Of a DNA stretch of 64,000 bases, positions 53,178-61,485 are shown piece by piece. Both the position numbers and the translations under genes were made by a program. Every line of letters begins with the position of its first letter. Positions within the stretch are counted from its first letter, which is position 1. The DNA comes from DMER64 sp964554535 (GTDB lineage Bacteria; Bacteroidota; Bacteroidia; Bacteroidales; UBA932): contig CAZKPB010000002.1 of assembly GCA_964554535.1 (NCBI GenBank), forward strand, positions 62,001-126,000, in the 5' to 3' direction. The notes under the pieces were generated by a model that saw only the letters and a program-made list of their open reading frames with translations, did not search any database and was not told the origin of the DNA.

Positions 53178-53522
53178 ATGAAAATTTTAGATATAGTGAC
53201 GCTGGTTAACGGGAAAATTCTGTGCGGAGATCCCACCACACAAGATCAGGTGGATTATTGTTTTGCCTCGGACCTTATGAGTGATGTGCTTACCGTTCGC
53301 CGTTCGGATTTTCTGCTGATGACGGGTCTGGCCAACGTGCAAAGTATACGGACTGCGGAAATGAGTGATTTGCAGTACGTGTTGCTGGTGCGTGGAAAGG
53401 AGCCTACGGCCGATATGCTTGACCTGGCCCGGGAGAACGGCATCATCTTGCTCCAGAGCCCCTTTTCTATGTTTAAAACTTCCGGTTTGTTGTATAATGC
53501 CGGGATGCAAGGAGTATACTAA
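53178..53522 (+). CDS. DRTGG-domain protein, hydrogenase locus (first copy)
   Basis: 114 residues: a single DRTGG domain (DLMSDVLTVRRSDFLLMTGL; FKTSGLLYNAG). DRTGG domains usually sit with CBS or PTA modules and are presumed ligand sensors. Its stop overlaps the start of the GHKL ATPase. Paralogous to the 55264 gene (both have ASDLMSDV/TSDLLSDV and LVRGKEP/LVKGFVP). Confidence 0.87.
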   Translation: MKILDIVTLVNGKILCGDPTTQDQVDYCFASDLMSDVLTVRRSDFLLMTGLANVQSIRTAEMSDLQYVLLVRGKEPTADMLDLARENGIILLQSPFSMFKTSGLLYNAGMQGVY

Positions 53523-53935
53523 TGGTTCTTACGTTTAATGTACAGGGGGGGGATTTCACGGTAGCCGGCACAGCGTCATCCCAGGTAAAACGAGCCTTGA
53601 AGCAATTGGGGGTGGACCCCACCATTATCAAACGGGTAGTGGTGGCATTGTACGAGGCCGAGGTGAATATAGTGGCGCACGCCTACCACGGTGATATCAC
53701 CGCTGACATTGACTCGGACCGGGTATTTGTGAAACTGGTGGACCAGGGCCCCGGCATTGCGGACATAGAAAAGGCAATGACTCCGGGATTTTCCACGGCC
53801 TCGGCCGAGGTGCGTGAAATGGGATTCGGTGCCGGTATGGGTTTACCCAATATCAGCCGTAATTCCGATGTGTTTAATATCCACTCTGTTCCCAACCAGG
53901 GGACTACGCTTGAAATCACAATTTTTCTTAAATAA
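53522..53935 (+). CDS. GHKL ATPase, RsbW/anti-sigma-type (first copy)
   Basis: 137 residues. N-box YEAEVNIVAHAYHG, G1 box VDQGPGIAD, G2 box FGAGMGLPNI. Size and motifs match serine-kinase anti-sigma factors (RsbW/SpoIIAB) rather than sensor kinases. Starts on the last base of the DRTGG gene. Partner in a switch with the adjacent H-cluster protein is likely but not proven. Confidence 0.88.
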   Translation: MVLTFNVQGGDFTVAGTASSQVKRALKQLGVDPTIIKRVVVALYEAEVNIVAHAYHGDITADIDSDRVFVKLVDQGPGIADIEKAMTPGFSTASAEVREMGFGAGMGLPNISRNSDVFNIHSVPNQGTTLEITIFLK

Positions 53936-53941
53936 ATATTT

Positions 53942-55255
53942 ATGCAGACCCAACCTTTTCACCACGCGCTCAGAATCAGACAGGAAGTGTGTATTGGCTG
54001 TTCCCGCTGTATGCGCGTCTGTCCTACCGAAGCGTTACGCGTGATTGGCGGCAAGGCTACACTGCATCCCGGCTGGTGTGTGGATTGTGGCGAATGTTAC
54101 AATGTATGTCCTGTAAGAGCGGTAGTAGTGGAAGATGACGATATTGCCCAGATATTTGATTACAGGCACCGCATATTGCTTATACCGGCTGTTTTTTTTG
54201 CCCAGTTTGAAGAAAAACTCAGTCTGGAGGCCATCACCGGCATTCTGTATGAAATGGGCTTCACCGAACTGTGCACCGTAGAGTCGGGCGCTGACCTGCT
54301 GGTGGATGAAATCAACAAGTATATTGCCGAGTTTGACGGGGACAAGCCGGTCATCTCTTCTTTTTGCCCTGCCGTGGTCCGGCTTATCCAGGTGCGTTTT
54401 CCCGCCTTTGCGGATCAGATCATGCGTCTTGTGCCGCCGCTGGAAGTAACGGCGCAGTATTACCGCCATCATTACGCGGAAAAGGGGGAAGATCTGGAAG
54501 ACGTGGGTATTTTCTACGTTACTCCGTGTGCGGCCAAGATAGCCTCCATCAAGGCGCCTGTGGGTGGCTACGTATCGCCCATTAACGGAGTCATTAACAT
54601 GTCCCACCTGTACAATAAAGTTTTTCGGGCTTATAAAAACAAAAGGCATACAGAGGCCCCGCACATTCCGGTACATTCGGCCTTGTCTTCCGTGGGGGTC
54701 AACTGGGCCACTACCGGTGGAGAAGCGTCCCACATAAAGGGGCGTGCGCTGGCTATTGACAGTATGCCCAATGTGATTGATTTTTTGGAAAAACTGGAAA
54801 ACGAAGAAATATCCGGCGTTGATTTTCTGGAACTGAGGGCCTGCGATATGTCCTGCTGCGGCGGCATACTGGTCCAGGGAAACCGTTTTCTCACAAAAGA
54901 GCGGTTGGATAAAATGGCGGCCGAGAGCCCCGGAGAGCATCCCCTGAACGAAGAATTCAAGGCGGCCTGTTCCAACCTCAGGCCCATGGACAAAATTGAA
55001 CCCCGTGCCATGGTAAAATATCATTCGGACTTTACCATAGCCCTGGAACGTATGGAAGAGGCACGCCGTCTAAGGCGTCTGTTGCCCAATATTGATTGCG
55101 GTGCCTGCGGGGCCCCCTCTTGCGAGGCGTTGGCGGACGACATAGTCTGCGGCAGGGCTTCCATGGACAACTGCCTGCTTATTCACGCCCACCAGGCAGA
55201 CCCGGATATCATTGAAAGGATCTGGGGAATAAAACGATTTAATCAGAAAAAATAA
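53942..55255 (+). CDS. Non-canonical [FeFe]-hydrogenase-like protein, putative sensor (HydS-like)
   Basis: 437 residues. Two 4Fe-4S sites (Cys17, 20, 23, 27; Cys46, 49, 52, 56), then an H-cluster domain in which L1 reads SSFCP (C142; Phe141 replaces the proton-relay Cys of TSCCP), L2 reads TPCAAK (C196) and L3 reads ELRACDMSCC (C301, C305; Arg for the usual Met). All four H-cluster Cys are kept. The C-terminus has a 4Fe-4S site of PF04060 type (Cys386, 389, 394, 411) rather than the PAS domain of some sensory enzymes. It should bind an H-cluster but be a poor catalyst, consistent with H2 or redox sensing. Confidence 0.85.
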   Translation: MQTQPFHHALRIRQEVCIGCSRCMRVCPTEALRVIGGKATLHPGWCVDCGECYNVCPVRAVVVEDDDIAQIFDYRHRILLIPAVFFAQFEEKLSLEAITGILYEMGFTELCTVESGADLLVDEINKYIAEFDGDKPVISSFCPAVVRLIQVRFPAFADQIMRLVPPLEVTAQYYRHHYAEKGEDLEDVGIFYVTPCAAKIASIKAPVGGYVSPINGVINMSHLYNKVFRAYKNKRHTEAPHIPVHSALSSVGVNWATTGGEASHIKGRALAIDSMPNVIDFLEKLENEEISGVDFLELRACDMSCCGGILVQGNRFLTKERLDKMAAESPGEHPLNEEFKAACSNLRPMDKIEPRAMVKYHSDFTIALERMEEARRLRRLLPNIDCGACGAPSCEALADDIVCGRASMDNCLLIHAHQADPDIIERIWGIKRFNQKK

Positions 55256-55263
55256 TACGATAT

Positions 55264-55599
55264 ATGACAGTACAAGAGATGATAGACGCGCTGTCCCTGC
55301 GCGTGTTTGCCGGAGAAGATGGCTTGAACAACATAATTGAGGGGGGGTACACTTCGGACTTGCTGAGTGACGTAATGGGCCACGCTGACGCAAACCGCGT
55401 TTGGATCACCCTGCAGACTCACAAAAACATTATGGCCATAGCTTCATTGAAAGAGTTGGCAGCCATAGTGCTGGTAAAAGGATTCGTCCCGGACGAGGAC
55501 ACCCTAGCTACCGCCAAACAGGAGGGGATCCCGTTGCTGGGGACTTCCCTTGAAACCTTTGAAATGTCCGGTGCCCTGTACAAACTACTTCATCCGTAA
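55264..55599 (+). CDS. DRTGG-domain protein, hydrogenase locus (second copy)
   Basis: 111 residues, single DRTGG domain (YTSDLLSDVMGHADANRVWI; EMSGALYKLL). Clear paralogue of the gene at 53178. Starts 8 bases after the HydS-like gene. The pair flanks the H-cluster protein, which argues for a shared sensory role. Confidence 0.86.
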   Translation: MTVQEMIDALSLRVFAGEDGLNNIIEGGYTSDLLSDVMGHADANRVWITLQTHKNIMAIASLKELAAIVLVKGFVPDEDTLATAKQEGIPLLGTSLETFEMSGALYKLLHP

Positions 55600-55605
55600 C
55601 GGGAA

Positions 55606-56331
55606 ATGACTTTGGTCCGGGCAGATTTGCACCTGCATACCTTTCTGTCGCCTTGCGGAGACATAGAAATGACGCCCTGTCATATTGTGGACCGGGCGCT
55701 GGAGCGCGGTGTGCAAATGATAGCCGTAACGGACCACAACAGCACCCTGCAGGGACCCGAGATTAAGGCCGTGGGGGCGGAAAAGGGGCTGATGGTTATA
55801 TGCGGGGCCGAGGTGACCACCAAAGAAGAGGTGCATTGTCTGGCTCTGGTGGGGACCGAACCGCAACGGGTGCAATTGCAGGAATACCTTGAGGCACATC
55901 TGCCGCACATCCCCAACAATCCCGATGTCTTTGGATATCAATTCCAGATTGACCGCAATGAAGAAGTTGTGGCCGAGGCGCCGTATTTGTTGATTTCCGC
56001 TCTGGATAGGAATATAGAACAGATTGAGTCCTTTGTACATTCCATAGGAGGTCTGTTCATTCCGGCTCACATCAACAAAATGCGGGATTCGGTACTTAGT
56101 CAGCTGGGGTTTTTGCCACCCGACCTGAAGGTGGATGCGCTGGAACTTTCCCGTCACGTGAGCGTGGAATCGTTTCTGCAGCAGAACAAATATTTGAAAA
56201 ATCACTTTTTTCTGCAGTCTTCAGATGCCCATCTGATAGAAGACGTAGGCTGTATTTCCACCTTGATTGAAATGGACACCGTTTCATTTGAAGGGCTTAA
56301 GGCAGCCTTGACCAAACACACAGTACAATGA
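55606..56331 (+). CDS. PHP-domain metal-dependent phosphoesterase
   Basis: 241 residues. PHP metal ligands in RADLHLHTFLSPCGD, VTDHNSTLQG and SSDAHLIEDVG. Family members hydrolyse phosphoesters such as 3',5'-nucleotides; in this setting a signal-molecule hydrolase is an inference. Overlaps the next gene by 4 bases. Confidence 0.9.
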   Translation: MTLVRADLHLHTFLSPCGDIEMTPCHIVDRALERGVQMIAVTDHNSTLQGPEIKAVGAEKGLMVICGAEVTTKEEVHCLALVGTEPQRVQLQEYLEAHLPHIPNNPDVFGYQFQIDRNEEVVAEAPYLLISALDRNIEQIESFVHSIGGLFIPAHINKMRDSVLSQLGFLPPDLKVDALELSRHVSVESFLQQNKYLKNHFFLQSSDAHLIEDVGCISTLIEMDTVSFEGLKAALTKHTVQ

Positions 56332-56870
56332 ACGATCTGGCCATGCATCTGCTGGACATTGTCCAGAATTCGCTTGCCGCGGCGGCTACCCTTATCCGTA
56401 TTCTCATTGCCGAGTGCCCTGCGGACAACATGGTGCGTATGGAAGTGGAGGATAATGGAAAAGGCATGACCCCCCAACAAGTCTCCCGCCTGAGCGACCC
56501 GTTTTTTACCAGCCGGACCACCCGCAAGGTGGGCCTGGGGGTACCCCTGCTCAAACAAATGGCACAGGGGGCCGGAGGGGGATTATCGGTCACCTCGGCC
56601 GTGGGTATGGGTACCACGTTGCGCGCCTGGTTTGCCTATGACCACCTGGACCGTCCGCCGCTGGGCGATATGGCCAATGCCGTGGTGCTGCTGGTAAGCG
56701 CCAATCCGCAGGTGGACTTTGAGTACACTTACCGCTATAATGACAAAGAATACGAGTTCAAAACGGTGGAAATCAAAAACGCATTGGAGGGAATTCCACT
56801 CAACGATGTGCATATTGTGAAGTTACTTCAGGAAATGATTACAGAGAACCAAAATGATTTGAAACTGTAG
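56328..56870 (+). CDS. GHKL ATPase of the hydrogenase locus (second copy)
   Basis: 180 residues. N-box LLDIVQNSLAAAATLI, G1 EVEDNGKGM, G2 GLGVPLLKQMAQGAGG. No DHp histidine region, so not a standalone histidine kinase; anti-sigma-like or accessory ATPase. Translationally coupled to the PHP gene; followed after 93 bases by the ferredoxin of the hydrogenase. Confidence 0.87.
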   Translation: MNDLAMHLLDIVQNSLAAAATLIRILIAECPADNMVRMEVEDNGKGMTPQQVSRLSDPFFTSRTTRKVGLGVPLLKQMAQGAGGGLSVTSAVGMGTTLRAWFAYDHLDRPPLGDMANAVVLLVSANPQVDFEYTYRYNDKEYEFKTVEIKNALEGIPLNDVHIVKLLQEMITENQNDLKL

Positions 56871-56963
56871 GCAACTGGGGATAACTTTGTTTGTAAAATC
56901 CAACAATTTGGGCTTATTTTGGCGTTTATTTGATTTACACATTAATTTAAAAGATAGATTTTT
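56871..56963. other. A+T-rich gap between signalling module and hydrogenase genes
   Basis: 93 bases of mostly A/T with TTTG words (TATTTTGG, TTTATTTG) near, but not exactly matching, the -7 consensus. A promoter for the Hyd genes here is plausible. No clear hairpin seen. Confidence 0.35.
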
Positions 56964-57353
56964 ATGACAAAAATTAAATCATTGGACGATTTGCGCAAAA
57001 TGAAGCAGCAACTCGAACAAGTTATGGACATTCGGGAAAAGAGCAATAACCCGGAAGCAATGGTTCAGATTAAAGTGGCTATGGCTACTTGCGGAATTGC
57101 CTCGGGAGCACGCACTGTAATGAATGCCCTCCTGGAAAAAGTGGAAAAAGAAAAAGTCAATGCCATTGTATCTCAGACCGGTTGCATGGGTTACTGCTAT
57201 GCAGAACCGACCGTTGAAGTCAAGAAGCCCGGTCAGGATCCCGTAGTTTTTGCTTATGTTGACGTCAACAAAGCGGCAGAAATTGTGGACAAGTACATTC
57301 TCAAGAATGAGCTGATTGATGGTATTCTTCCCGTTAATTATCAGACGATCTAA
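56964..57353 (+). CDS. Thioredoxin-like [2Fe-2S] ferredoxin of the hydrogenase
   Basis: 129 residues. N-terminal helix, then the thioredoxin-like ferredoxin fold with Cys in MATCGIASGA and in TGCMGYC. Only three Cys are present; related clostridial proteins also show this. It resembles the N-terminal domain of HydB/NuoF and is the small carrier often coded before HydB. 24 bases before hydB. Confidence 0.88.
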   Translation: MTKIKSLDDLRKMKQQLEQVMDIREKSNNPEAMVQIKVAMATCGIASGARTVMNALLEKVEKEKVNAIVSQTGCMGYCYAEPTVEVKKPGQDPVVFAYVDVNKAAEIVDKYILKNELIDGILPVNYQTI

Positions 57354-57377
57354 TATTTACATAAACATAAGACCATA

Positions 57378-59165
57378 ATGTATAAAATGCAAATCCTTGT
57401 TTGTGAAGGTACCGGATGCAGGGCCTCCTCAAGCGTAAAGATTGTAGAAAACTTAAAGGCGTCTTTGAAGGCTCACGGCCTGGAAGAAGATGCTCAGGTA
57501 ATTGTCACCGGATGTTTTGGTTTCTGTGAAAAGGGACCCATCGTTAAGATTATACCTGACAACACGTTTTACACAAAAGTAAAACCGGAAGACGCGGAAG
57601 AAATTGTTGCCGAACACATTCTCAAAGGCAGAAAAGTAACCCGCTTGCTTTATGAAAATCCCAAGACACAAGAGCATGTGTCCGACTCCAAACATATGGG
57701 ATTTTATCAGAAACAGCTCCGTATTGCCCTGCGTAACTGCGGTTTCATTGATCCGGAAAATATTGAAGAATACATTGCCCGCGACGGTTATTCCGCTTTG
57801 GCGCAAGTATTGTCCGACCTCACTCCGGAACAGGCCATTGACATGGTAAAACAGAGCGGTTTACGCGGACGTGGCGGCGCGGGTTTCCCCACCGGTTTAA
57901 AATGGGAAATTGCCAGCAAAAACAAAGCTGACCAAAAATACGTTGTCTGCAATGCAGACGAAGGCGACCCGGGTGCGTTTATGGACCGTTCCATTCTGGA
58001 AGGGGACCCCAACTCCATTATTGAAGCCATGGCCATTTGCGGTTATTGCATTGGAGCCAGCAAGGGGTTGGTTTACATCCGTGCCGAATATCCTTTGGCA
58101 ATCAAACGTCTTCAGATAGCCATCAACCAGGCCCACGAATACGGTCTGTTGGGTGAAAACATTATGGGCAGCAAATTCTCTTTTGACATGGAACTGCGTT
58201 ACGGCGCCGGTGCTTTTGTCTGCGGGGAAGAAACAGCCTTGATTCACTCCATGGAAGGCAAACGCGGCGAGCCTACCTTCAAACCGCCATTCCCTGCACA
58301 GAGCGGTTATATGGGCAAACCCAGCAATGTGAATAACGTGGAAACTTTTGCCAACGTGCCCGTGATTTTCCTGAAAGGACCCGAATGGTTTGCCAGTATT
58401 GGAACTGAAAAATCCAAAGGCACCAAGGTGTTTGCCCTGGCCGGAAAGATCAACAACGTAGGTCTTATTGAAGTGCCCATGGGTATTACCCTGCGTGAAA
58501 TCATCTATGAAATCGGCGGCGGCATCAAGAACGGCAAAAACTTCAAAGCCGTCCAGACCGGTGGCCCTTCAGGTGGTTGCCTTACGGCCAAGCACCTGGA
58601 TACGCCCATTGACTACGACTCTCTGGTAGCAGCCGGTTCCATGATGGGCTCCGGAGGTATGATTGTGATGGACGAAGACGACTGTATGGTATCCATTGCC
58701 AAATTCTATCTGGAATTTATTGTGGAAGAATCCTGCGGTAAATGTACTCCCTGCCGTATCGGAAACAAGCGGATACTTGAGATTTTGGAAAAGATCTGCC
58801 ACGGCAAGGGAACTATGGATGACCTGGATCAGTTGCGCAATCTGGCACACGTTATCAAGGACACCGCATTGTGCGGCCTTGGCCAGACATCTCCCAACCC
58901 CGTATTGTCCACATTGGACAACTTCTATGACGAATACCTGGCTCACGTACGTGACAAAGTCTGCCCGGCCGGAAAATGCGCCGCATTGCGTCACTATACC
59001 ATTAACCCGGATGCTTGTACAGGTTGTACCGCTTGCGCGCGTGCGTGCCCGGTAGGTGCTATCACCGGTGAAAAACGTCAACCACAGGTAATTGACCAAG
59101 AAAAATGTATCCATTGCGGTACGTGTTATGAAAAATGTAAGTTTAATGCTATTACCGTAAAATAA
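57378..59165 (+). CDS. hydB: HydB, NADH-binding subunit of bifurcating [FeFe] hydrogenase
   Basis: 595 residues. Thioredoxin-like [2Fe-2S] domain (VCEGTGCRASS; GCFGFC), NuoF core with FMN/NADH sites GRGGAGFPTGLKW and ADEGDPGAFMDRS, [4Fe-4S] SCGKCTPCRIG, and a C-terminal 2x[4Fe-4S] domain (CTGCTACARACP; CIHCGTCYEKC). In bifurcating hydrogenases it couples NADH with ferredoxin oxidation. 8 bases before hydA. Confidence 0.94.
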   Translation: MYKMQILVCEGTGCRASSSVKIVENLKASLKAHGLEEDAQVIVTGCFGFCEKGPIVKIIPDNTFYTKVKPEDAEEIVAEHILKGRKVTRLLYENPKTQEHVSDSKHMGFYQKQLRIALRNCGFIDPENIEEYIARDGYSALAQVLSDLTPEQAIDMVKQSGLRGRGGAGFPTGLKWEIASKNKADQKYVVCNADEGDPGAFMDRSILEGDPNSIIEAMAICGYCIGASKGLVYIRAEYPLAIKRLQIAINQAHEYGLLGENIMGSKFSFDMELRYGAGAFVCGEETALIHSMEGKRGEPTFKPPFPAQSGYMGKPSNVNNVETFANVPVIFLKGPEWFASIGTEKSKGTKVFALAGKINNVGLIEVPMGITLREIIYEIGGGIKNGKNFKAVQTGGPSGGCLTAKHLDTPIDYDSLVAAGSMMGSGGMIVMDEDDCMVSIAKFYLEFIVEESCGKCTPCRIGNKRILEILEKICHGKGTMDDLDQLRNLAHVIKDTALCGLGQTSPNPVLSTLDNFYDEYLAHVRDKVCPAGKCAALRHYTINPDACTGCTACARACPVGAITGEKRQPQVIDQEKCIHCGTCYEKCKFNAITVK

Positions 59166-59173
59166 CCGAGAAT

Positions 59174-60937
59174 ATGGAAACTGTAAAACTGACTATAGAC
59201 AACAAGGCCATTGAAGTTCCCAAGGGGACTACTATTTTGCAGGCGGCTAAAGAAGCAGGGATAAAGATTCCTACGCTCTGTTATATGAATCTGCAACACC
59301 TGAATATTGAGAACAAACCCGGTGGTTGCCGCGTATGTATGGTGGAAGCTTCGGGGCGTCGCACGCTGGTTCCCGCCTGTGTTACCGAATGTATGGAGGG
59401 AATGGAAGTGCAGACACACTCCCTGCGCGTGATGAATGCTCGTCACACGGTAGTGGAACTGCTATTGTCCGACCACCCCAAAGATTGTTTGACTTGTGCC
59501 AAATCCGGCCGCTGCAAACTGCAGGATCTTGCCCAACAAATGGGTATCCGTGAAATTCACGGAGTGGCCAACGCCGCCATGTCAACTTATCGTAAAGATG
59601 CTTCTCCCGCTTTGATTCGTGATATGGACAAATGCGTGATGTGCCGCCGTTGCGAAACCATTTGCAACGATGTACAGACGGTAGGCGCTCTGAGCGCCGT
59701 AAACCGCGGCTTTATGGCTGTGGTGGCTCCTGCGTTTGAACAGGAACTGACAGACTCTCCCTGTACTTTCTGCGGACAGTGCGTGGCGGTTTGTCCTACC
59801 GGTGCCCTTACCGAAGTGGACCACACTCCCAAGGTAATCCGCGCTTTGGCTGACCCCAAGAAGACCGTTGTAGTGCAGACGGCTCCCGCCGTACGTGCCG
59901 CTTTGGGTGAAGAATTCGGCCTGCCCGCCGGCACTCTGGTTACCGGAAAGATGGCTGCCGCCCTGCGTGCTCTTGGTTTTGACAAGGTGTTTGATACCGA
60001 CTTTGCGGCTGACCTTACCATTATGGAAGAAGGTACCGAGTTACTGGATAGAATTGACCGTTTCCTTAAAGGGGACAAATCAGTCAAATTGCCTATCCTG
60101 ACTTCCTGCTGCCCGGCCTGGGTCAATTTCTTTGAATGCAACTATCCCGATATGCTGGATGTTCCTTCCACCGCCCGTTCTCCGCAACAGATGTTCGGTT
60201 CGGTGGCCAAGACCTTTTTGGCTGACAAGATGGGTGTAAAACGTGAAAACCTGGTGGTTGTTTCTGTAATGCCTTGTTTGGCAAAGAAATATGAATGTCA
60301 ACGTGATGAATTCAAGGTAGACGGCAATCCCGATGTGGACTACTCCATCTCTACCCGCGAACTGGCACACCTTATCAAGATGGCCAACATTGACTTTGTA
60401 AACTTACCCGACCAGGACTTTGACCATCCTATGGGCGAGTCAACCGGTGCCGCCGTTATATTCGGGGCAACCGGCGGGGTAATTGAAGCCGCTACCCGTA
60501 CCGCTTACGAAGTGTTTACCGGCAAGAAACTGGAAAAGGTTGACTTCTGCGAACTTCGCGGTCTGGAAGGCATCCGTCAGGCCACGGTAGACTTCAACGG
60601 TACTCCTATTCATATTGGGATTGCCCATACACTGGGAAATGCCCGCAAGTTGCTGGACGGTATCCGCAGCGGAATGTATAATTTCCACGCCATTGAAATT
60701 ATGGCCTGCCCGGGCGGATGTATCGGTGGTGCCGGTCAGCCGTTGCACCGGGGTGACTCGGCCGTTATCAAGGCACGCTTTGATGCCATTTACCGTGAAG
60801 ATGCCGGCAAGACCATCCGTAAATCTCACGAAAATCCGGACATCATTGCCTTGTATGAAGAATTCTTAGGCAAACCCCTGAGTGAAAAATCACATCATCT
60901 ATTGCATACCCATTATTTCGGTCACCCGAAAAAATAA
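59174..60937 (+). CDS. hydA: HydA, catalytic [FeFe] hydrogenase
   Basis: 587 residues. [2Fe-2S] (Cys36, 52, 55, 69), His-Cys3 [4Fe-4S] (His101, Cys105, 108, 114), two [4Fe-4S] (Cys154-164; Cys197-207), then the H-cluster: L1 TSCCPAW (312-313), L2 MPCLAK (368), L3 EIMACPGGCIGG (512, 516). All canonical, so an active H2-forming enzyme is expected once matured by HydEFG (not in the window). The chain lacks a C-terminal thioredoxin-like domain. Confidence 0.96.
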   Translation: METVKLTIDNKAIEVPKGTTILQAAKEAGIKIPTLCYMNLQHLNIENKPGGCRVCMVEASGRRTLVPACVTECMEGMEVQTHSLRVMNARHTVVELLLSDHPKDCLTCAKSGRCKLQDLAQQMGIREIHGVANAAMSTYRKDASPALIRDMDKCVMCRRCETICNDVQTVGALSAVNRGFMAVVAPAFEQELTDSPCTFCGQCVAVCPTGALTEVDHTPKVIRALADPKKTVVVQTAPAVRAALGEEFGLPAGTLVTGKMAAALRALGFDKVFDTDFAADLTIMEEGTELLDRIDRFLKGDKSVKLPILTSCCPAWVNFFECNYPDMLDVPSTARSPQQMFGSVAKTFLADKMGVKRENLVVVSVMPCLAKKYECQRDEFKVDGNPDVDYSISTRELAHLIKMANIDFVNLPDQDFDHPMGESTGAAVIFGATGGVIEAATRTAYEVFTGKKLEKVDFCELRGLEGIRQATVDFNGTPIHIGIAHTLGNARKLLDGIRSGMYNFHAIEIMACPGGCIGGAGQPLHRGDSAVIKARFDAIYREDAGKTIRKSHENPDIIALYEEFLGKPLSEKSHHLLHTHYFGHPKK

Positions 60938-60954
60938 TTTTAATTGATAAACCT

Positions 60955-61431
60955 ATGAGTAAATTTGAATTGAACGATTGCCAAAAAAAGGCCATAAAAG
61001 AAATTTGTGACTCTTTTGGAAATAAGGCGGGTGAACTGATTAACGTGCTTCATACCGTACAGGGAAAATTCGGTTACCTTCCCGAAGAAGTGCAAAATGA
61101 AGTGGCCGTGAACTTGAACGTTCCTCTGGCAAAAGTATACGGTGTTGTATCATTTTATTCGTTCTTCACCATGAAGCCCAAAGGCAAATACCCCATTTCC
61201 ATCTGTTTGGGTACCGCCTGCTACGTACGTGGTGCGGAAAAGATTGTGGAAGCCGTTGAAAAAGAACTGGGAATCAAGGTCGGCGGTGTCACCGAAGACG
61301 GCAAGTTCTCTGTAGATTGCCTGCGTTGCATCGGTGCCTGTGGTCTGGCTCCCGTTATGATGATTGGAGACAAAGTACACGGCCGTTTGGAACCGGGAAT
61401 GATCAAAGGCATTCTGGATTCTTACGAATAA
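60955..61431 (+). CDS. hydC: HydC, NuoE-like [2Fe-2S] subunit
   Basis: 158 residues of NuoE type: helical N-terminus, then thioredoxin-like [2Fe-2S] with CLGTACYVRGA and CLRCIGACGLAP. Completes a HydABC trimer. 17 bases after hydA and followed by a terminator. Confidence 0.95.
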   Translation: MSKFELNDCQKKAIKEICDSFGNKAGELINVLHTVQGKFGYLPEEVQNEVAVNLNVPLAKVYGVVSFYSFFTMKPKGKYPISICLGTACYVRGAEKIVEAVEKELGIKVGGVTEDGKFSVDCLRCIGACGLAPVMMIGDKVHGRLEPGMIKGILDSYE

Positions 61432-61449
61432 TTTGAACCTGTAGACAGC

Positions 61450-61480
61450 AAAAGGGGTGACCGTTTGGCCACCCCTTTTT
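61450..61480. terminator. Intrinsic terminator of the hydrogenase locus
   Basis: AAAAGGGGTG (61450-61459) pairs with CACCCCTTTTT (61470-61480). T-run after it on the plus strand, A-run before it serving the minus-strand M64 gene. Confidence 0.88.
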
Positions 61481-61485
61481 GTGTA

